From contig CAZUZO010000019.1 in the NCBI GenBank assembly GCA_964624765.1, positions 1-33,134 of the forward strand: 33,134 bases of DNA, written 5' to 3'. The translations under genes were made by a program, and so were the position numbers. Origin of the DNA: JAGTVB01 sp964624765 (GTDB lineage: Bacteria; Pseudomonadota; Gammaproteobacteria; HK1). This document shows, piece after piece, positions 1-8,379 of the stretch. How positions within the stretch are numbered: position 1 is the first letter of the stretch; the number at the start of each line of letters is the position of its first letter. The notes under the pieces are model-generated. The model was given only the letters and a program-made list of their open reading frames with translations, had not been told where the DNA came from and ran no database searches.

Positions 1-88
1 TTGCAGCTGTTCAAAATCGTTCCCGACGATTTTGTCGCCGCCGTGCGCCTTGCTCTGCCAGCGCTCGCGACATTCTTAAAACAGCTTC
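1..88 (+). mobile_element. Partial MITE, repeat family B (right end)
   Basis: This is the right-hand part of the repeat found complete at 29952-30169. Both share the GC-rich core around the palindromic block that contains TCAAAATCGTTCC and GACGATTTTGTCGC, and both finish in an AGCTTC terminus. The terminus here ends at 88 and is followed by TCA (89-91), which fits a 3-bp TNA target duplication. The left end lies outside the window. It encodes no transposase, so movement by an enzyme encoded elsewhere is inferred. Confidence 0.7.
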
Positions 89-105
89 TCATTCCTGCAG
101 ACGCG

Positions 106-393
106 TTACGTGTGAGCGATAGGCTTTTCTGTGAACAGGTAGTCTTTTAGCTCCGCGCTGAATTTCGGATCCTTGCGTCGGATCCACTCCAGCACCATGG
201 CGGCATGTTCCTTTTCTTCATCCCGGTTATGGGCAAGAATCGCTCTCAGATCGTCATCCTTACAAGCATCCACCCTTTGGTTGTACCAGTCCACGGCCTC
301 GAGCTCCTCCATGAGGGAAGTGATGGCGCGGTGCATATCCCGGGTTTCGTCACTGAGGTCCGTGATCGCTTCATGGAAGCCTTCGTTTGCCAT
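106..393 (-). CDS. Encapsulated-ferritin-like (EncFtn) ferroxidase, no targeting tail
   Basis: A 95-residue all-helical ferritin-like protein. It strongly resembles the encapsulated ferritin of Rhodospirillum rubrum, sharing the block MEELEAVDWY (28-37) and the block ILAHNRDEEKEHAAM (52-66). The ferroxidase and metal-entry residues known from that family are present: Glu29/Glu30, Glu32, Trp36, Glu60 and His63. EncFtn forms decamers that oxidise Fe(II) and normally sits inside an encapsulin nanocompartment. The start is preceded by a good GAGAGGAG ribosome site. The protein stops right after FTEKPIAHT, so it lacks the C-terminal extension that carries the encapsulin-targeting peptide in encapsulated members. 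A family B repeat ends about 15 bp past the stop, where an encapsulin gene might be expected. It may be a stand-alone EncFtn or a clipped one. Confidence 0.88.
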   Translation of the reverse strand: MANEGFHEAITDLSDETRDMHRAITSLMEELEAVDWYNQRVDACKDDDLRAILAHNRDEEKEHAAMVLEWIRRKDPKFSAELKDYLFTEKPIAHT

Positions 394-683
394 TGTTGCT
401 TTCTCCTCTCACTATCGATGGATCGATGAAGTTATGATATCGAAAAGCTTATCGCAAAAGCGGTGGCGCGCAGTAGTGCCAGGGGGGCGATTGAAGCCTC
501 TAAGCGACCGCAAGCGCGTGGCCAGCCCTGGGGACGCGATTGCGAACTGGCTTGGGGGCGGGAGAGCCAACCGCCCGGCGGTGATAGGTTCAGCCGCGAT
601 GATCGGAGAGAGCGTGACGGCGTTTTCCGACCAGGATTTGACTGAATCGATCGACGGACAGGCCGAGCAGGCGGAGGCAGACG

Positions 684-974
684 ATGAGCGATCTCGATAA
701 GTTGATGGCATGCATTGAAGACGGTCATAAGCTGTTATCGGTGACCACCCAGGATGAACTGCGAGCGATGTTCGACACCAGCCGGACCGGTATCGCAGAA
801 GCCTTCGAAGGGGGTGCGCAAGGGTTGCTAGAACGTTGGGCAGGACACGATCTGGAAACCATACGCGCTTATCTCCTATGGGACTATATCGCGCGCAATA
901 TCGCAGAGCTCTACAACAGCTATGATCTTGCGCGCCAGGTTCTCGAGCAAGGACTACAGAAGAAACCCGAATGA
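684..974 (+). CDS. Small conserved-looking hypothetical protein
   Basis: A 96-residue acidic, probably helical protein with no signal peptide or membrane segment. The start is supported by a GGAGG ribosome site (671-675) eight bases upstream. I do not recognise the family. The helix-rich pattern (IEDGHKLLSV, then LLERWAGHDLETIRAYL) suggests a soluble small protein. It lies 130 bp upstream of the Mrp operon in the same direction, so co-transcription is possible but not shown. Function unknown. Confidence 0.6.
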   Translation: MSDLDKLMACIEDGHKLLSVTTQDELRAMFDTSRTGIAEAFEGGAQGLLERWAGHDLETIRAYLLWDYIARNIAELYNSYDLARQVLEQGLQKKPE

Positions 975-1106
975 CGTCGGTAACGGTCTGTTCATGTGCT
1001 GGTGGCCCTCGGTGCCCCTGACGGGCATGCCCTTCAAATTCCCTGTGCGATGGGAGACCCGATCGCGGCAGCGCCGATGCAACCCCGATAGCGATAGCGC
1101 AACAGT

Positions 1107-3362
1107 GTGAAAACGGACCTCCCTCGGTCGCCCGCCGCCGGCTCTTCTTATCTCGTGGTGGCCTTGCTCCCGCTAGCCATCTTCCTGGCCCTGGTTTGGG
1201 GTCTTGCCACATACCCGCTGCCTTGGCGGTTGGAACTGGCCTGGGTGCCCAGTCTGGATCTCACCTTCTCGCTCTATGTGGACGGGCTGTCGGCCCTGAT
1301 GTTGGCGCTGGTGAGTGGCATCGGCAGCTTGGTGTTTGTCTATGCCAGCGGCTACCTGGCCCATGAACCCCGGCGCGGGCAGTTATTCTTATACCTCAGC
1401 CTGTTTCTGCTGACCATGTTGGGAGCGGTGAGCGCCGATCACCTGCTGGTGCTGTTCCTGTTCTGGGAGCTCACCAGCCTGCTGTCCTTTCTGCTGGTGG
1501 GTTTCAATCACGAAGATGCCGATGCCCGGTCCGGCGCTCGCCAGGCTTTATTCATTACCCTCGGCGGTGGGTTGGCCCTGCTGGCAGGTTTTATCCTGCT
1601 CGCGCAAATGGCTGGCAGCTGGTCGCTGCAGGGGGTGCTGGCCCAGGGCCCGGAGTTGGTCGACGATCCGAGGCTACCCGCTGCCCTGGGGCTGATCTTT
1701 CTGGGGGCTTTCACCAAGTCCGCCCAGTTTCCTTTCCACTTCTGGCTGCCCAATGCCATGGCCGCCCCTACCCCGGTCAGCGCCTATCTGCACTCGGCCA
1801 CCCTGGTGAAGTTGGGCATCTACCTGCTGGCCCGGCTGGATCCGGCTTTCAACGATGTGTTGCTGTGGGAAGCCACCCTTATCGGGATCGGCGCTCTGAC
1901 CGCCGTATGGGCTGCCGTCCAGGCTTTGCGGGAGCGGGACCTGAAACGCATCCTGGCGCGGACCACGGTGTCGGCCCTGGGTACCCTGACGTTGCTGGTC
2001 GGCTTGCCCAATCCGGGGTCCAGCGTCGCGGTGACAGTCTTCCTGTTCTCCCACGCACTGTACAAGGCACCCCTCTTCATGGTGGTGGGGAATATCCGCC
2101 ATGCCACCGGCACCCAGCTCATCGACCGCCTCATGGGGCTGCGCCGTGCCATGCCCTGGACGGCGGCCATCGCCATCCTGGCCAGCCTGTCGATGGCTGG
2201 ATTACCGTTATCGTTTGGCTTCGTCGCCAAGGACTTGATCGTGGTCGCCAAGGCCGAGGCTGACCTGGTCAACGTGGTCAGCTATGCCCTGGTGCTGGTC
2301 AACGCCATCGCTGTGGCGGTGGCCGGGGTGGCCGCCATCCGCGTGTTCTGGGGACCGGAGGAGTATCCCCGCGTCCAGGTACGGGAAGCGCCTTGGAGTA
2401 TGCGCCTGCCCCCGCTGCTGATCGCGCTCGCTGGCCTGGAGTTCGAGTTCTTGCCTGAGCGGCCCGATTCCCTGCTGGCCGCCGCCTTGGCCATTTCTCC
2501 CGAGATAGAGGCGGGGCAGGTGTCCGCCTCCTATGAGCTCGGCACGTTGATCACGGCCGCGGAGATAACTCTGGCCCTGGGTCTTGTCCTATTTCTCGTC
2601 TGGGACCGGCTGCATCACGGCCTGGATCGGGTTCGGTGGTTGGAGCGTTATGGCCCCGCGGTAGCCTATGAACGCGCCCTCCAGGGCCTGGTGCGAACCG
2701 CCGCCGTACTGACTCGCTGGCTGCAGCACGGCCACCTGGCGGGGTATACTCGCTTGATACTTGTCGCCCTGCTGGGGTTGGGGGTAGCCGGTTGGCTCAC
2801 GACCAGTGCCCGCGGATCGCCGGCCTGGGACTCCTACCCGCAGAGCGTCGCCTGGCTGGCGGCGACGGTCCTGATGCTGGCCGCTGCAGTCGCCGCTGCC
2901 TGCCTGCGCGACCGGCTGGCTTTGATCATGGCCAGCGGTCTGGTCGGCTATGGTGGCGCAGTGCTATTCCTGTTCGCCGGGGCGCCCGATCTGGCCTTTA
3001 CTCAGTTTGCGGTGGAGACGGTGCTGGTGGTGGTGGCCGCCTCAATCCTACCCCATTTCCGCCGACGGGCTCCCCCGATCCAGGAACCCTGGCTACGCAA
3101 CGGCCTCATCGCCGGTGCGGCGGGCCTTGGCACCTTGGCCTTGCTGCTGCACCTCGCCGCCCAGCCCACCGACACCCGTCTGGCGGACTGGTTCGCGCAG
3201 ACCAGCCTCCCTGAAGCCCTCGGGCGCAATGTGGTCAATGTCATCCTCGTCGATTTCCGTGCCTTGGACACGCTGGGAGAGATCGCTGTGGTAGCCTTCT
3301 CCTTGCTGGCAGCCCTGCCTCTGTTGGCGGGGCTTCGGCAGGGCGGGCGACTGGCACCATGA
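1107..3362 (+). CDS. mrpA: Na+/H+ antiporter subunit MrpA (MnhA)
   Basis: A 751-residue polytopic membrane protein, the large subunit of the multi-subunit Mrp cation/proton antiporter. Residues 1-500 form a NuoL-like antiporter domain. It shows the membrane Glu in LFWELTSLLSFLLVGFNH and the Lys-containing helix in GAFTKSAQFPFHFWLP, followed by the HSATLVKLGIYLLAR helix. The C-terminal third matches the MrpA extension (DUF4040/MrpB-like part) with GAPDLAFTQFAVETVLVV. Length is slightly under the usual 770-800. The start used is GTG at 1107 and has no strong ribosome site, so the true start could be nearby. It is the first gene of a tightly packed operon, and its stop overlaps the mrpB start by 4 bp. 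Confidence 0.93.
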   Translation: MKTDLPRSPAAGSSYLVVALLPLAIFLALVWGLATYPLPWRLELAWVPSLDLTFSLYVDGLSALMLALVSGIGSLVFVYASGYLAHEPRRGQLFLYLSLFLLTMLGAVSADHLLVLFLFWELTSLLSFLLVGFNHEDADARSGARQALFITLGGGLALLAGFILLAQMAGSWSLQGVLAQGPELVDDPRLPAALGLIFLGAFTKSAQFPFHFWLPNAMAAPTPVSAYLHSATLVKLGIYLLARLDPAFNDVLLWEATLIGIGALTAVWAAVQALRERDLKRILARTTVSALGTLTLLVGLPNPGSSVAVTVFLFSHALYKAPLFMVVGNIRHATGTQLIDRLMGLRRAMPWTAAIAILASLSMAGLPLSFGFVAKDLIVVAKAEADLVNVVSYALVLVNAIAVAVAGVAAIRVFWGPEEYPRVQVREAPWSMRLPPLLIALAGLEFEFLPERPDSLLAAALAISPEIEAGQVSASYELGTLITAAEITLALGLVLFLVWDRLHHGLDRVRWLERYGPAVAYERALQGLVRTAAVLTRWLQHGHLAGYTRLILVALLGLGVAGWLTTSARGSPAWDSYPQSVAWLAATVLMLAAAVAAACLRDRLALIMASGLVGYGGAVLFLFAGAPDLAFTQFAVETVLVVVAASILPHFRRRAPPIQEPWLRNGLIAGAAGLGTLALLLHLAAQPTDTRLADWFAQTSLPEALGRNVVNVILVDFRALDTLGEIAVVAFSLLAALPLLAGLRQGGRLAP

Positions 3363-3787
3363 CCCCGAACTCCGTCTTGCTGCAAAAGGCGGTCGCGCCT
3401 CTGTACTGGGTCATGCAGACTGCCGCTCTCTGGATCCTGCTGCGCGGTCATAATGAGCCCGGAGGGGGTTTCATCGGCGGGCTGGTGGCGGTGGCCGCCA
3501 GCGCGGCTTGCGCCATCGTCTTGGGCGAGGCGGCGGCTCGGCGCCGCCTGCCGCTGCCGACCCTGGAACTGGCCATAGGCGGTGTATTGCTGGCCATGTT
3601 GGCCGGGCTGCCGGCCACACTGACGGGTCAACCTTTCTTGACCCACCTTTGGTGGGAACTGGACCTGGGCCTTGCGCAAATCAAGCTATCCACAGTGATG
3701 CTGTTCGATGTCGGGGTGTTCTGCGCCGTCTGGGGTACCTTGACCGCCTACATTTTGGGTCTATTGCCCGCGGATAGGCCGCCATGA
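3359..3787 (+). CDS. mrpB: Na+/H+ antiporter subunit MrpB (MnhB)
   Basis: A 142-residue membrane protein with about four transmembrane helices. It carries the MnhB signature RGHNEPGGGFIGGLVAVAA (residues 28-46), which is highly conserved in this subunit. It forms part of the Mrp membrane complex that exports Na+ (or Li+/K+) in exchange for protons. ATG overlaps the mrpA stop (ATGA) and its own stop overlaps mrpC in the same way, so translational coupling is likely. Confidence 0.93.
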   Translation: MTPNSVLLQKAVAPLYWVMQTAALWILLRGHNEPGGGFIGGLVAVAASAACAIVLGEAAARRRLPLPTLELAIGGVLLAMLAGLPATLTGQPFLTHLWWELDLGLAQIKLSTVMLFDVGVFCAVWGTLTAYILGLLPADRPP

Positions 3788-4167
3788 GCTGGGTGGTGTT
3801 CCTGGCCATCGCCGGCACGGTCTCGGCGGGCGTGTACCTGATCCTGTCCCGGGACCTATTCCGCTGCGTGGTCGGCTTGGCCATCCTGGGCAGCGGCGTG
3901 AACTTGGTGGTGTTTGCCGCTGGGCGTTTGGGTCCTCTGGCACCGCCGGTCATCGAGGTGGGCAGCCAGGCGCTTGCGCCGGGCTTCGCCAACCCGCTGC
4001 CCCAGGCCATGGTGCTCACCGCCATCGTCATCGCTTTCGCACTGTTGGCTTTTTCCCTGGTGTTGGGGGCGCGTTTGGTGAAGGCGGCGGGTAGCGAAGA
4101 CAGCGAGCGGCTGCGGGCCACGGAGCCCACGCCCCAGGATCCGGTGAAGCCCGAGGTGCTGGATTGA
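3784..4167 (+). CDS. mrpC: Na+/H+ antiporter subunit MrpC (MnhC)
   Basis: A 127-residue NuoK-like subunit with three predicted helices. The typical pattern SRDLFRCVVGLAILGSGVNL and the NPLPQAMVLTAIVIAFA helix identify MnhC/MrpC. It is thought to sit between MrpA and MrpD in the proton path. The last 25 residues are hydrophilic and divergent. It overlaps mrpB (ATGA) and mrpD (TGATG), as expected in this operon. Confidence 0.92.
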   Translation: MSWVVFLAIAGTVSAGVYLILSRDLFRCVVGLAILGSGVNLVVFAAGRLGPLAPPVIEVGSQALAPGFANPLPQAMVLTAIVIAFALLAFSLVLGARLVKAAGSEDSERLRATEPTPQDPVKPEVLD

Positions 4168-5624
4168 TGCTGGTCGCAGCCCCTCTGCTGGTCCCCCTCG
4201 CCGTTGCCCTGTTGACGGCTTTGCTGCATCGCCGTGATCGGGCGCAGCGTGTCGTCAGCATGGCTGGCGGCTGGGTGCTGTTGGTGAGCGCGGTGTGGTT
4301 GCTGGTGGAGGTCAATGGGGGAGGGCGGCTTTCGCTGGCCGTGGGGGATTGGCCGCTGCCCTATGCCATCGAGCTGGCTGCGGACAGGCTCTCCGCGGCC
4401 ATGGTGCTGATGGCCGCCGTCCTGGGAGTGGCCGTACTGTTCCAGCAGCAAAGCAGTGCCGACCCGGCAGCGGAATCCGCCACTTTGCATCCGCTCATCC
4501 ACGGACTGTTGGCTGGGGTGGCGGGCGCTCTGCTCACGGCCGACCTGTTCAACCTCTACGTTTGGTTGGAACTGATGCTCATCACCGCCCTCGGGTTGCT
4601 AGCCTACGGTGGTGACCGGCGGCACCTGGAAGCGGCCTTCAAGTACTTGGTCTTGAACCTTTTGGGCACCCTGCTGCTGTTGGCAGCCGTGGCCTTTATC
4701 TACGGCGTCACCGGGCAGCTCAACTTCGCTGCCCTCAAGGCGGTCGCTGCCGGCCCCGCCGCCGAGGCGTTGCCGGTCTATCTGGCCTTGCTTATCCTGG
4801 CACTGTTGCTCAAGTCCGCCGCCTTCCCGCTGTTCGCCTGGTTGACGGCCAGCTACCATACCCTGCCGGCGCCGCTGCTGGCGCTGTTCGGCGGACTGTT
4901 GACCAAGGTGGGGGTCTATGCCGTGCTGCGTTTGCTGGGGGACGTGTTCACCACCTCGCCCACGGCGTTCTACCAAGCCCTGGGTTGGATCGCGGCCCTG
5001 ACAATGGTGGTTGGCGTGCTCGGGGCCGCCTACCACTGGGACTTACGCCGTATCCTCGCCTTCCACATCGTCAGCCAGATTGGCTATCTGCTCCTAGGGG
5101 TTGCCCTGATGAGCCCCGCTGGAGCGGCCGCTACCCTCTATTTCACCCTGCATAATATCTTGGCTAAATCCGGCCTTTTCCTCATCGCTGGCCTCATCTG
5201 GCGGCTGGCGGGCCACTACGATCTGCGCCGTGTGGGCGGGTTGTACGCGGCCCGATCGGGGTTGGCGTTGCTGTTCCTGATCGCTGCCTTTTCGCTGGTG
5301 GGTTTGCCGCCCACTTCCGGGTTTTGGGGTAAGTTCCTGCTGGTACGGGAGGCCTTCTCCCAGACGGCCTATGCCTGGGGCGGCATCGCTCTGGCGACAG
5401 GGTTCTTGACCCTCTATTCCATGGTGAAGATCTGGCTGGAGGCCTTCTGGAAACCCCATCCCGACGGCCGCGATCTGGCCGCGCCAGTGGCGGGTCTGGC
5501 GCCTGCCTATGGGGCGGTGGGCCTTTTGGCCATCCTTACCCTGGCCATGGGTCTAGTGCCGGAATTTTTTATCGCCTTCTGCTTGGCTGCTACCGCCGGC
5601 TTCTACAGTTCGGGGGTGCCATGA
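4167..5624 (+). CDS. mrpD: Na+/H+ antiporter subunit MrpD (MnhD)
   Basis: A NuoM/NuoN-like antiporter subunit of 485 residues. I chose ATG at 4167, which overlaps the mrpC stop as TGATG, over the in-frame TTG three bases earlier. Family marks are the Glu helix LFNLYVWLELMLITALG and the Lys helices LLKSAAFPLFAWLTASYHT and GGLLTKVGVYAVLRL. These match the proton-translocating Lys and Glu residues known for complex I antiporter subunits. The stop codon TGA (5622-5624) is also one of the two target-site copies flanking the repeat inserted in mrpE. Confidence 0.94.
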   Translation: MLVAAPLLVPLAVALLTALLHRRDRAQRVVSMAGGWVLLVSAVWLLVEVNGGGRLSLAVGDWPLPYAIELAADRLSAAMVLMAAVLGVAVLFQQQSSADPAAESATLHPLIHGLLAGVAGALLTADLFNLYVWLELMLITALGLLAYGGDRRHLEAAFKYLVLNLLGTLLLLAAVAFIYGVTGQLNFAALKAVAAGPAAEALPVYLALLILALLLKSAAFPLFAWLTASYHTLPAPLLALFGGLLTKVGVYAVLRLLGDVFTTSPTAFYQALGWIAALTMVVGVLGAAYHWDLRRILAFHIVSQIGYLLLGVALMSPAGAAATLYFTLHNILAKSGLFLIAGLIWRLAGHYDLRRVGGLYAARSGLALLFLIAAFSLVGLPPTSGFWGKFLLVREAFSQTAYAWGGIALATGFLTLYSMVKIWLEAFWKPHPDGRDLAAPVAGLAPAYGAVGLLAILTLAMGLVPEFFIAFCLAATAGFYSSGVP

Positions 5625-6100
5625 GAGCTCGTGACAAAACCGTCGCGAGCGGCACGAGAGCCAGGCGGACGGCGCGAAGCGACGAGACCTATCAAGTCGA
5701 GAGGCGCGGAGCGAGCACCGTCCAACGCCGCTATCGGGTAGCGCAGCAGGTTTTTTCACAAGCTCTGAGCCGAGCGGCTGCCTTGGCGCAGCTACTCTGG
5801 CGCTTCTTGGTCGATGTCGGGGCATCGGGTTGGGCCACCGCCGTGATCATCCTGCGAGGCGGCGGCGAGCTACGATCGGGCTTTGTGCGCCTATCCTACG
5901 GTGAATTGAGCGACGGCGGTGCGGCCTTGTTGGGAGCCCTGATCAGCCTGACCCCCGGCACCACCATGGTGGATTTGGACCCCGAGCGGCGGGAGTTTCT
6001 GCTTCATCTCCTGGACACCTCCCGCGCCGAGGCTACCCTGGCTGCCATCGAGCGCGACTATCGCCGACTGGCGTCGGTCCTTTTTGGGAGCCGCCGATGA
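5621..6100 (+). CDS. mrpE: Na+/H+ antiporter subunit MrpE with in-frame MITE insertion
   Basis: The C-terminal 110 residues are a clear MrpE/MnhE. They contain LLWRFLVDVGASGWATAVII, SGFVRLSYGEL, ISLTPGTTMVDLDPERR and a closing helix. Residues 2-49 are encoded by a family A repeat (5625-5765) plus its duplicated TGA target. Removing the 144 bp restores ATG AGC CGA GCG, an ATGA overlap with mrpD and a 111-residue protein beginning MSRAAALAQLLWRF. The insertion is exactly 48 codons and the repeat is open in this frame, so MrpE gains an Arg-rich N-terminal extension instead of being destroyed. Many MrpE proteins have two more N-terminal helices; this one lacks them even before the insertion. Whether the extended protein works is unknown. 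Confidence 0.88.
   Translation: MRARDKTVASGTRARRTARSDETYQVERRGASTVQRRYRVAQQVFSQALSRAAALAQLLWRFLVDVGASGWATAVIILRGGGELRSGFVRLSYGELSDGGAALLGALISLTPGTTMVDLDPERREFLLHLLDTSRAEATLAAIERDYRRLASVLFGSRR
5625..5765 (+). mobile_element. MITE, repeat family A, copy 1 (inside mrpE)
   Basis: A 141-bp element bounded by the imperfect inverted ends GAGCTCGTGACAAAACC and GGTTTTTTCACAAGCTC. It is flanked by TGA on both sides (5622-5624 and 5766-5768), which reads as a 3-bp target duplication. It is open in the mrpE frame and encodes no protein of its own. The same sequence recurs at 12772, 22022 (shortened), 26545 and 33051 (reversed). Confidence 0.85.
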
Positions 6101-6378
6101 TCCCGATGGTCTATCTGTTGGTCGCTTTGGTCGGCCTGGCGGCCCTGGCGGGCTTCTATCGTCTGCTCAAGGGGCCGACGGGGGCTGACCGAGTGGTGGC
6201 CTTGGATTTTTTGTTCGCCCTGGCCGTGGTGCTCAGTATCAGTGCCGCCCTGGCTAGCGGCCGCACGGTGTTTTTGGACGTGGCCATCGGGCTCTCCCTG
6301 GTGGGTTTCGTCGCTTCCCTGGCCTGGGCGCGGCTCATCGAGAGGCAGGCAACAGACGATCGGGATGCATCGCCATGA
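6097..6378 (+). CDS. mrpF: Na+/H+ antiporter subunit MrpF (MnhF)
   Basis: A 93-residue protein with three predicted helices. It shows the MrpF pattern RLLKGPTGADRVVALDFL and then a helix ending FLDVAIGLSLVGFVASLAWARL. The conserved RV.ALD motif is diagnostic for this subunit, a small component of the Mrp membrane complex. ATG overlaps the mrpE stop (ATGA), and its stop overlaps mrpG. Confidence 0.92.
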   Translation: MIPMVYLLVALVGLAALAGFYRLLKGPTGADRVVALDFLFALAVVLSISAALASGRTVFLDVAIGLSLVGFVASLAWARLIERQATDDRDASP

Positions 6379-6662
6379 GCGCATTAGGCTGGGTTTTGTG
6401 TGCCTTAGGCACCACCATTTTGCTCATTGCGGCATTGGGATTACTCAGGTTGCCCGACGCCCTGTCGCGCCAGCATGCAGCCACCAAGGCGGGCACACTG
6501 GGCGTGACGGTGTTCGCTCTCGGGGCGGGGCTGATCGCTGCCGATCCGGCCTGGACTTGGCGGCTCGCCGTCATGGTGGTCGCGTTGCTGGTTGCCTTGC
6601 CATTAGCCTCCCATGCCCTGGCCCGAGCCGCCGTCCAAGAGTCGCGACCGCCTGACGCTTAG
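6375..6662 (+). CDS. mrpG: Na+/H+ antiporter subunit MrpG (MnhG)
   Basis: A 95-residue protein with two or three transmembrane helices and the MnhG signature LLRLPDALSRQHAATKAGTL. It is the last gene of the mrp operon, so all seven subunits A-G are present in canonical order. No strong terminator follows; a short GGCC hairpin at about 6680-6693 is too weak to call. The operon should give sodium and alkali tolerance and cation-coupled pH homeostasis. Confidence 0.92.
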   Translation: MSALGWVLCALGTTILLIAALGLLRLPDALSRQHAATKAGTLGVTVFALGAGLIAADPAWTWRLAVMVVALLVALPLASHALARAAVQESRPPDA

Positions 6663-6913
6663 CTGCCGCGCAACAACAGGCCTAACCGGCCATTTTCATC
6701 AGAATAACGAGACCCCTGGCGTCACCGCCTATCCCCGGTGCTTGCCGGCGAGCGAGGGGAGGGCGGGGATGGATATTTTTGGCGCTTATTTTGCTCAAGG
6801 TCAGGCCAGAAGCTGGGGTATCGAGTGACGAGGGCCGCGAGAGACAGCGCCTCACTGATGCCAGAGCTTTTCAACAAGGGCACATGGATATCCACGAACC
6901 GAAGGGAAATCGA

Positions 6914-7549
6914 ATGGTATTTAGGAGACTCAATTGTTGTCGCCGGTTAGCCGCCTCCGCCTTGATGGTGTGGGTTACGATAACCTACAGCCAAATCAGC
7001 GCTGCGGCGCCGACGGCCCGCATGGCAAGCGGTGTAACCGCCGTCGCGTTAAACGACGCTTTCATCGGCGCCATCGATGGTTCTGCCGTGACGGTGGGCT
7101 CCGTGGTGCCGGGTGCCGTGGTGGTGAACCGTTACGCCGTCTTACCGGTGGTCGGCGGTGGCTTCGATCTGGGAACGGCCCAGGGGGAAATTCTCCATGC
7201 TGGAGGGCTCAGCATTTCGGCCGCCAACGCCTCTCTGATCTTTCAGGACTTCATTCTCAGCACAGCGGATGCTCCCATCCTTTCGGGTTTAGTGGTGCTC
7301 AACGGTGGCGTTGTGGGTCGATTTCCGTTATTCAAACTCACGTTTCCCACCGACTTTGAATTGCCTGTCAGTCTCGCAGCCGACGGCATGTTGAACCTCA
7401 CCGGCCTTGGGGTAAGCTTGACGGCCCAGGCAGCCGCGGCTCTCAACAGAGTGTTTGCGGTGACGACGTTCCACGAAGATTTCGTCATCGGAACCGCAGC
7501 CGTTTCATCGATAACGGCAAGCGTATCCGGTGAAGGTGCGGAGCCATAA
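6914..7549 (+). CDS. Secreted protein of unknown function next to the TonB locus
   Basis: About 211 residues. It begins with an Arg-rich n-region, a hydrophobic core (LAASALMVWVTITYSQI) and an AAA-type cleavage site, which together give a Sec signal peptide. The mature part is rich in Val, Gly, Ala and Ser and looks like a beta-rich extracytoplasmic domain (HAGGLSISAANASLIFQDF, GLVVLNGGVVGRFPLFKL). I do not recognise the family with confidence. I chose ATG 6914 after GAAGGGAA; the in-frame ATG at 6884 is also possible. It is convergent with tonB (33-bp gap) and sits in the iron-transport island, so a surface or periplasmic role is a guess from context. Confidence 0.6.
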   Translation: MVFRRLNCCRRLAASALMVWVTITYSQISAAAPTARMASGVTAVALNDAFIGAIDGSAVTVGSVVPGAVVVNRYAVLPVVGGGFDLGTAQGEILHAGGLSISAANASLIFQDFILSTADAPILSGLVVLNGGVVGRFPLFKLTFPTDFELPVSLAADGMLNLTGLGVSLTAQAAAALNRVFAVTTFHEDFVIGTAAVSSITASVSGEGAEP

Positions 7550-7581
7550 CAACTCATCTCGGATCGGCCGCCGGGCGGGGA

Positions 7582-8379
7582 TCAGTGTAGTGAGAACGTT
7601 ATGGGCACCACCACTTCCAGGCGCGCCTGTTGGCGGGTGTCGGGGAAAGGCGGTAGGGGCTCGGCCCGCCGGAGAAGATCTTCCACTGCCTGGTCGAGCA
7701 GCGCGTGGCCCGAGCTCTGTTCGATCGAGGAGCTGAGGACGAGGCCGTTGCGGTCCATCACGAAGCGCAGCAGGGCGGTTCCTTCCTGACGGCGCATGCG
7801 CGCTGGCCGTGGGTATTCCTTGTGTTGTTCTAGCCACGCTCGTACCGCGGCCAGATAATCCCCATCCGGCCGGCCAGTGAAGGCGGTTTTTGCGGCTGCG
7901 CTGGTCGGCTGGGAAGTGGACGCGGTGGGGCCGGGGATCCCGTCCTGGGCCGACACGTCGCTGGGGGAGGGCGAGGGACCCGAAGCGGCTTTGGGCGCTT
8001 GCGGTGGCGGGGATAGCGAAGGAACCGGCTCGGCAGGGGTTGACAGCGGTTTTACCTCCCGCTGGGGAGGGGGTTTCGTGACCGCCTCGACCACCTTTGC
8101 GTCCGTGAGTTCGGGTGGTACCGCCTCCACTGGGGGTTCTTGAGGCTCCGGGGACTCCAACTCCGTGAAGGTTTCGGGGGATGGCGAAACCGATTGCGCC
8201 GAACCCGCTGGCGACTGCGGGCCGGAGGCGGCGATATGGAGGGTCACCGGCCCGGGATTCCCCAGGGTCTCACCCAGTGCATTGGGCACGCGGGGCTGCG
8301 TCAGAACCAGCAGCAATGCTCCGTGGCCCAGCAACGCCAGTCCGAAGCCGACTACCCAGTGACGCCGGCGCAGTTCCAT
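7582..8379 (-). CDS. tonB: TonB energy-transducing protein
   Basis: A 265-residue TonB. It has an N-terminal membrane anchor (WVVGFGLALLGHGALLLVL), a Pro/Glu-rich linker that spans the periplasm and a C-terminal TonB domain (EYPRPARMRRQEGTALLRF, then SGHALLDQAVEDLLRRA). The domain contacts the TonB box of outer-membrane receptors and passes on energy from ExbB-ExbD. Its start overlaps the stop of the second exbD by one base (TGATG), so it is the last gene of an exbB-exbD-exbD-tonB operon. Its likely client is the receptor at 10394. Confidence 0.88.
   Translation of the reverse strand: MELRRRHWVVGFGLALLGHGALLLVLTQPRVPNALGETLGNPGPVTLHIAASGPQSPAGSAQSVSPSPETFTELESPEPQEPPVEAVPPELTDAKVVEAVTKPPPQREVKPLSTPAEPVPSLSPPPQAPKAASGPSPSPSDVSAQDGIPGPTASTSQPTSAAAKTAFTGRPDGDYLAAVRAWLEQHKEYPRPARMRRQEGTALLRFVMDRNGLVLSSSIEQSSGHALLDQAVEDLLRRAEPLPPFPDTRQQARLEVVVPITFSLH

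Noticed and set aside
412..1212. Long minus-strand open frame across the small hypothetical gene and the mrpA start
   Set aside because: It has no recognisable motif and opposes genes with good ribosome sites and family matches; a frame shadow of GC-rich sequence.
6679..6698. GGCC hairpin with following ATTTT after mrpG
   Set aside because: The stem is only 4 bp and the T-run is poor, so it is not a convincing terminator.
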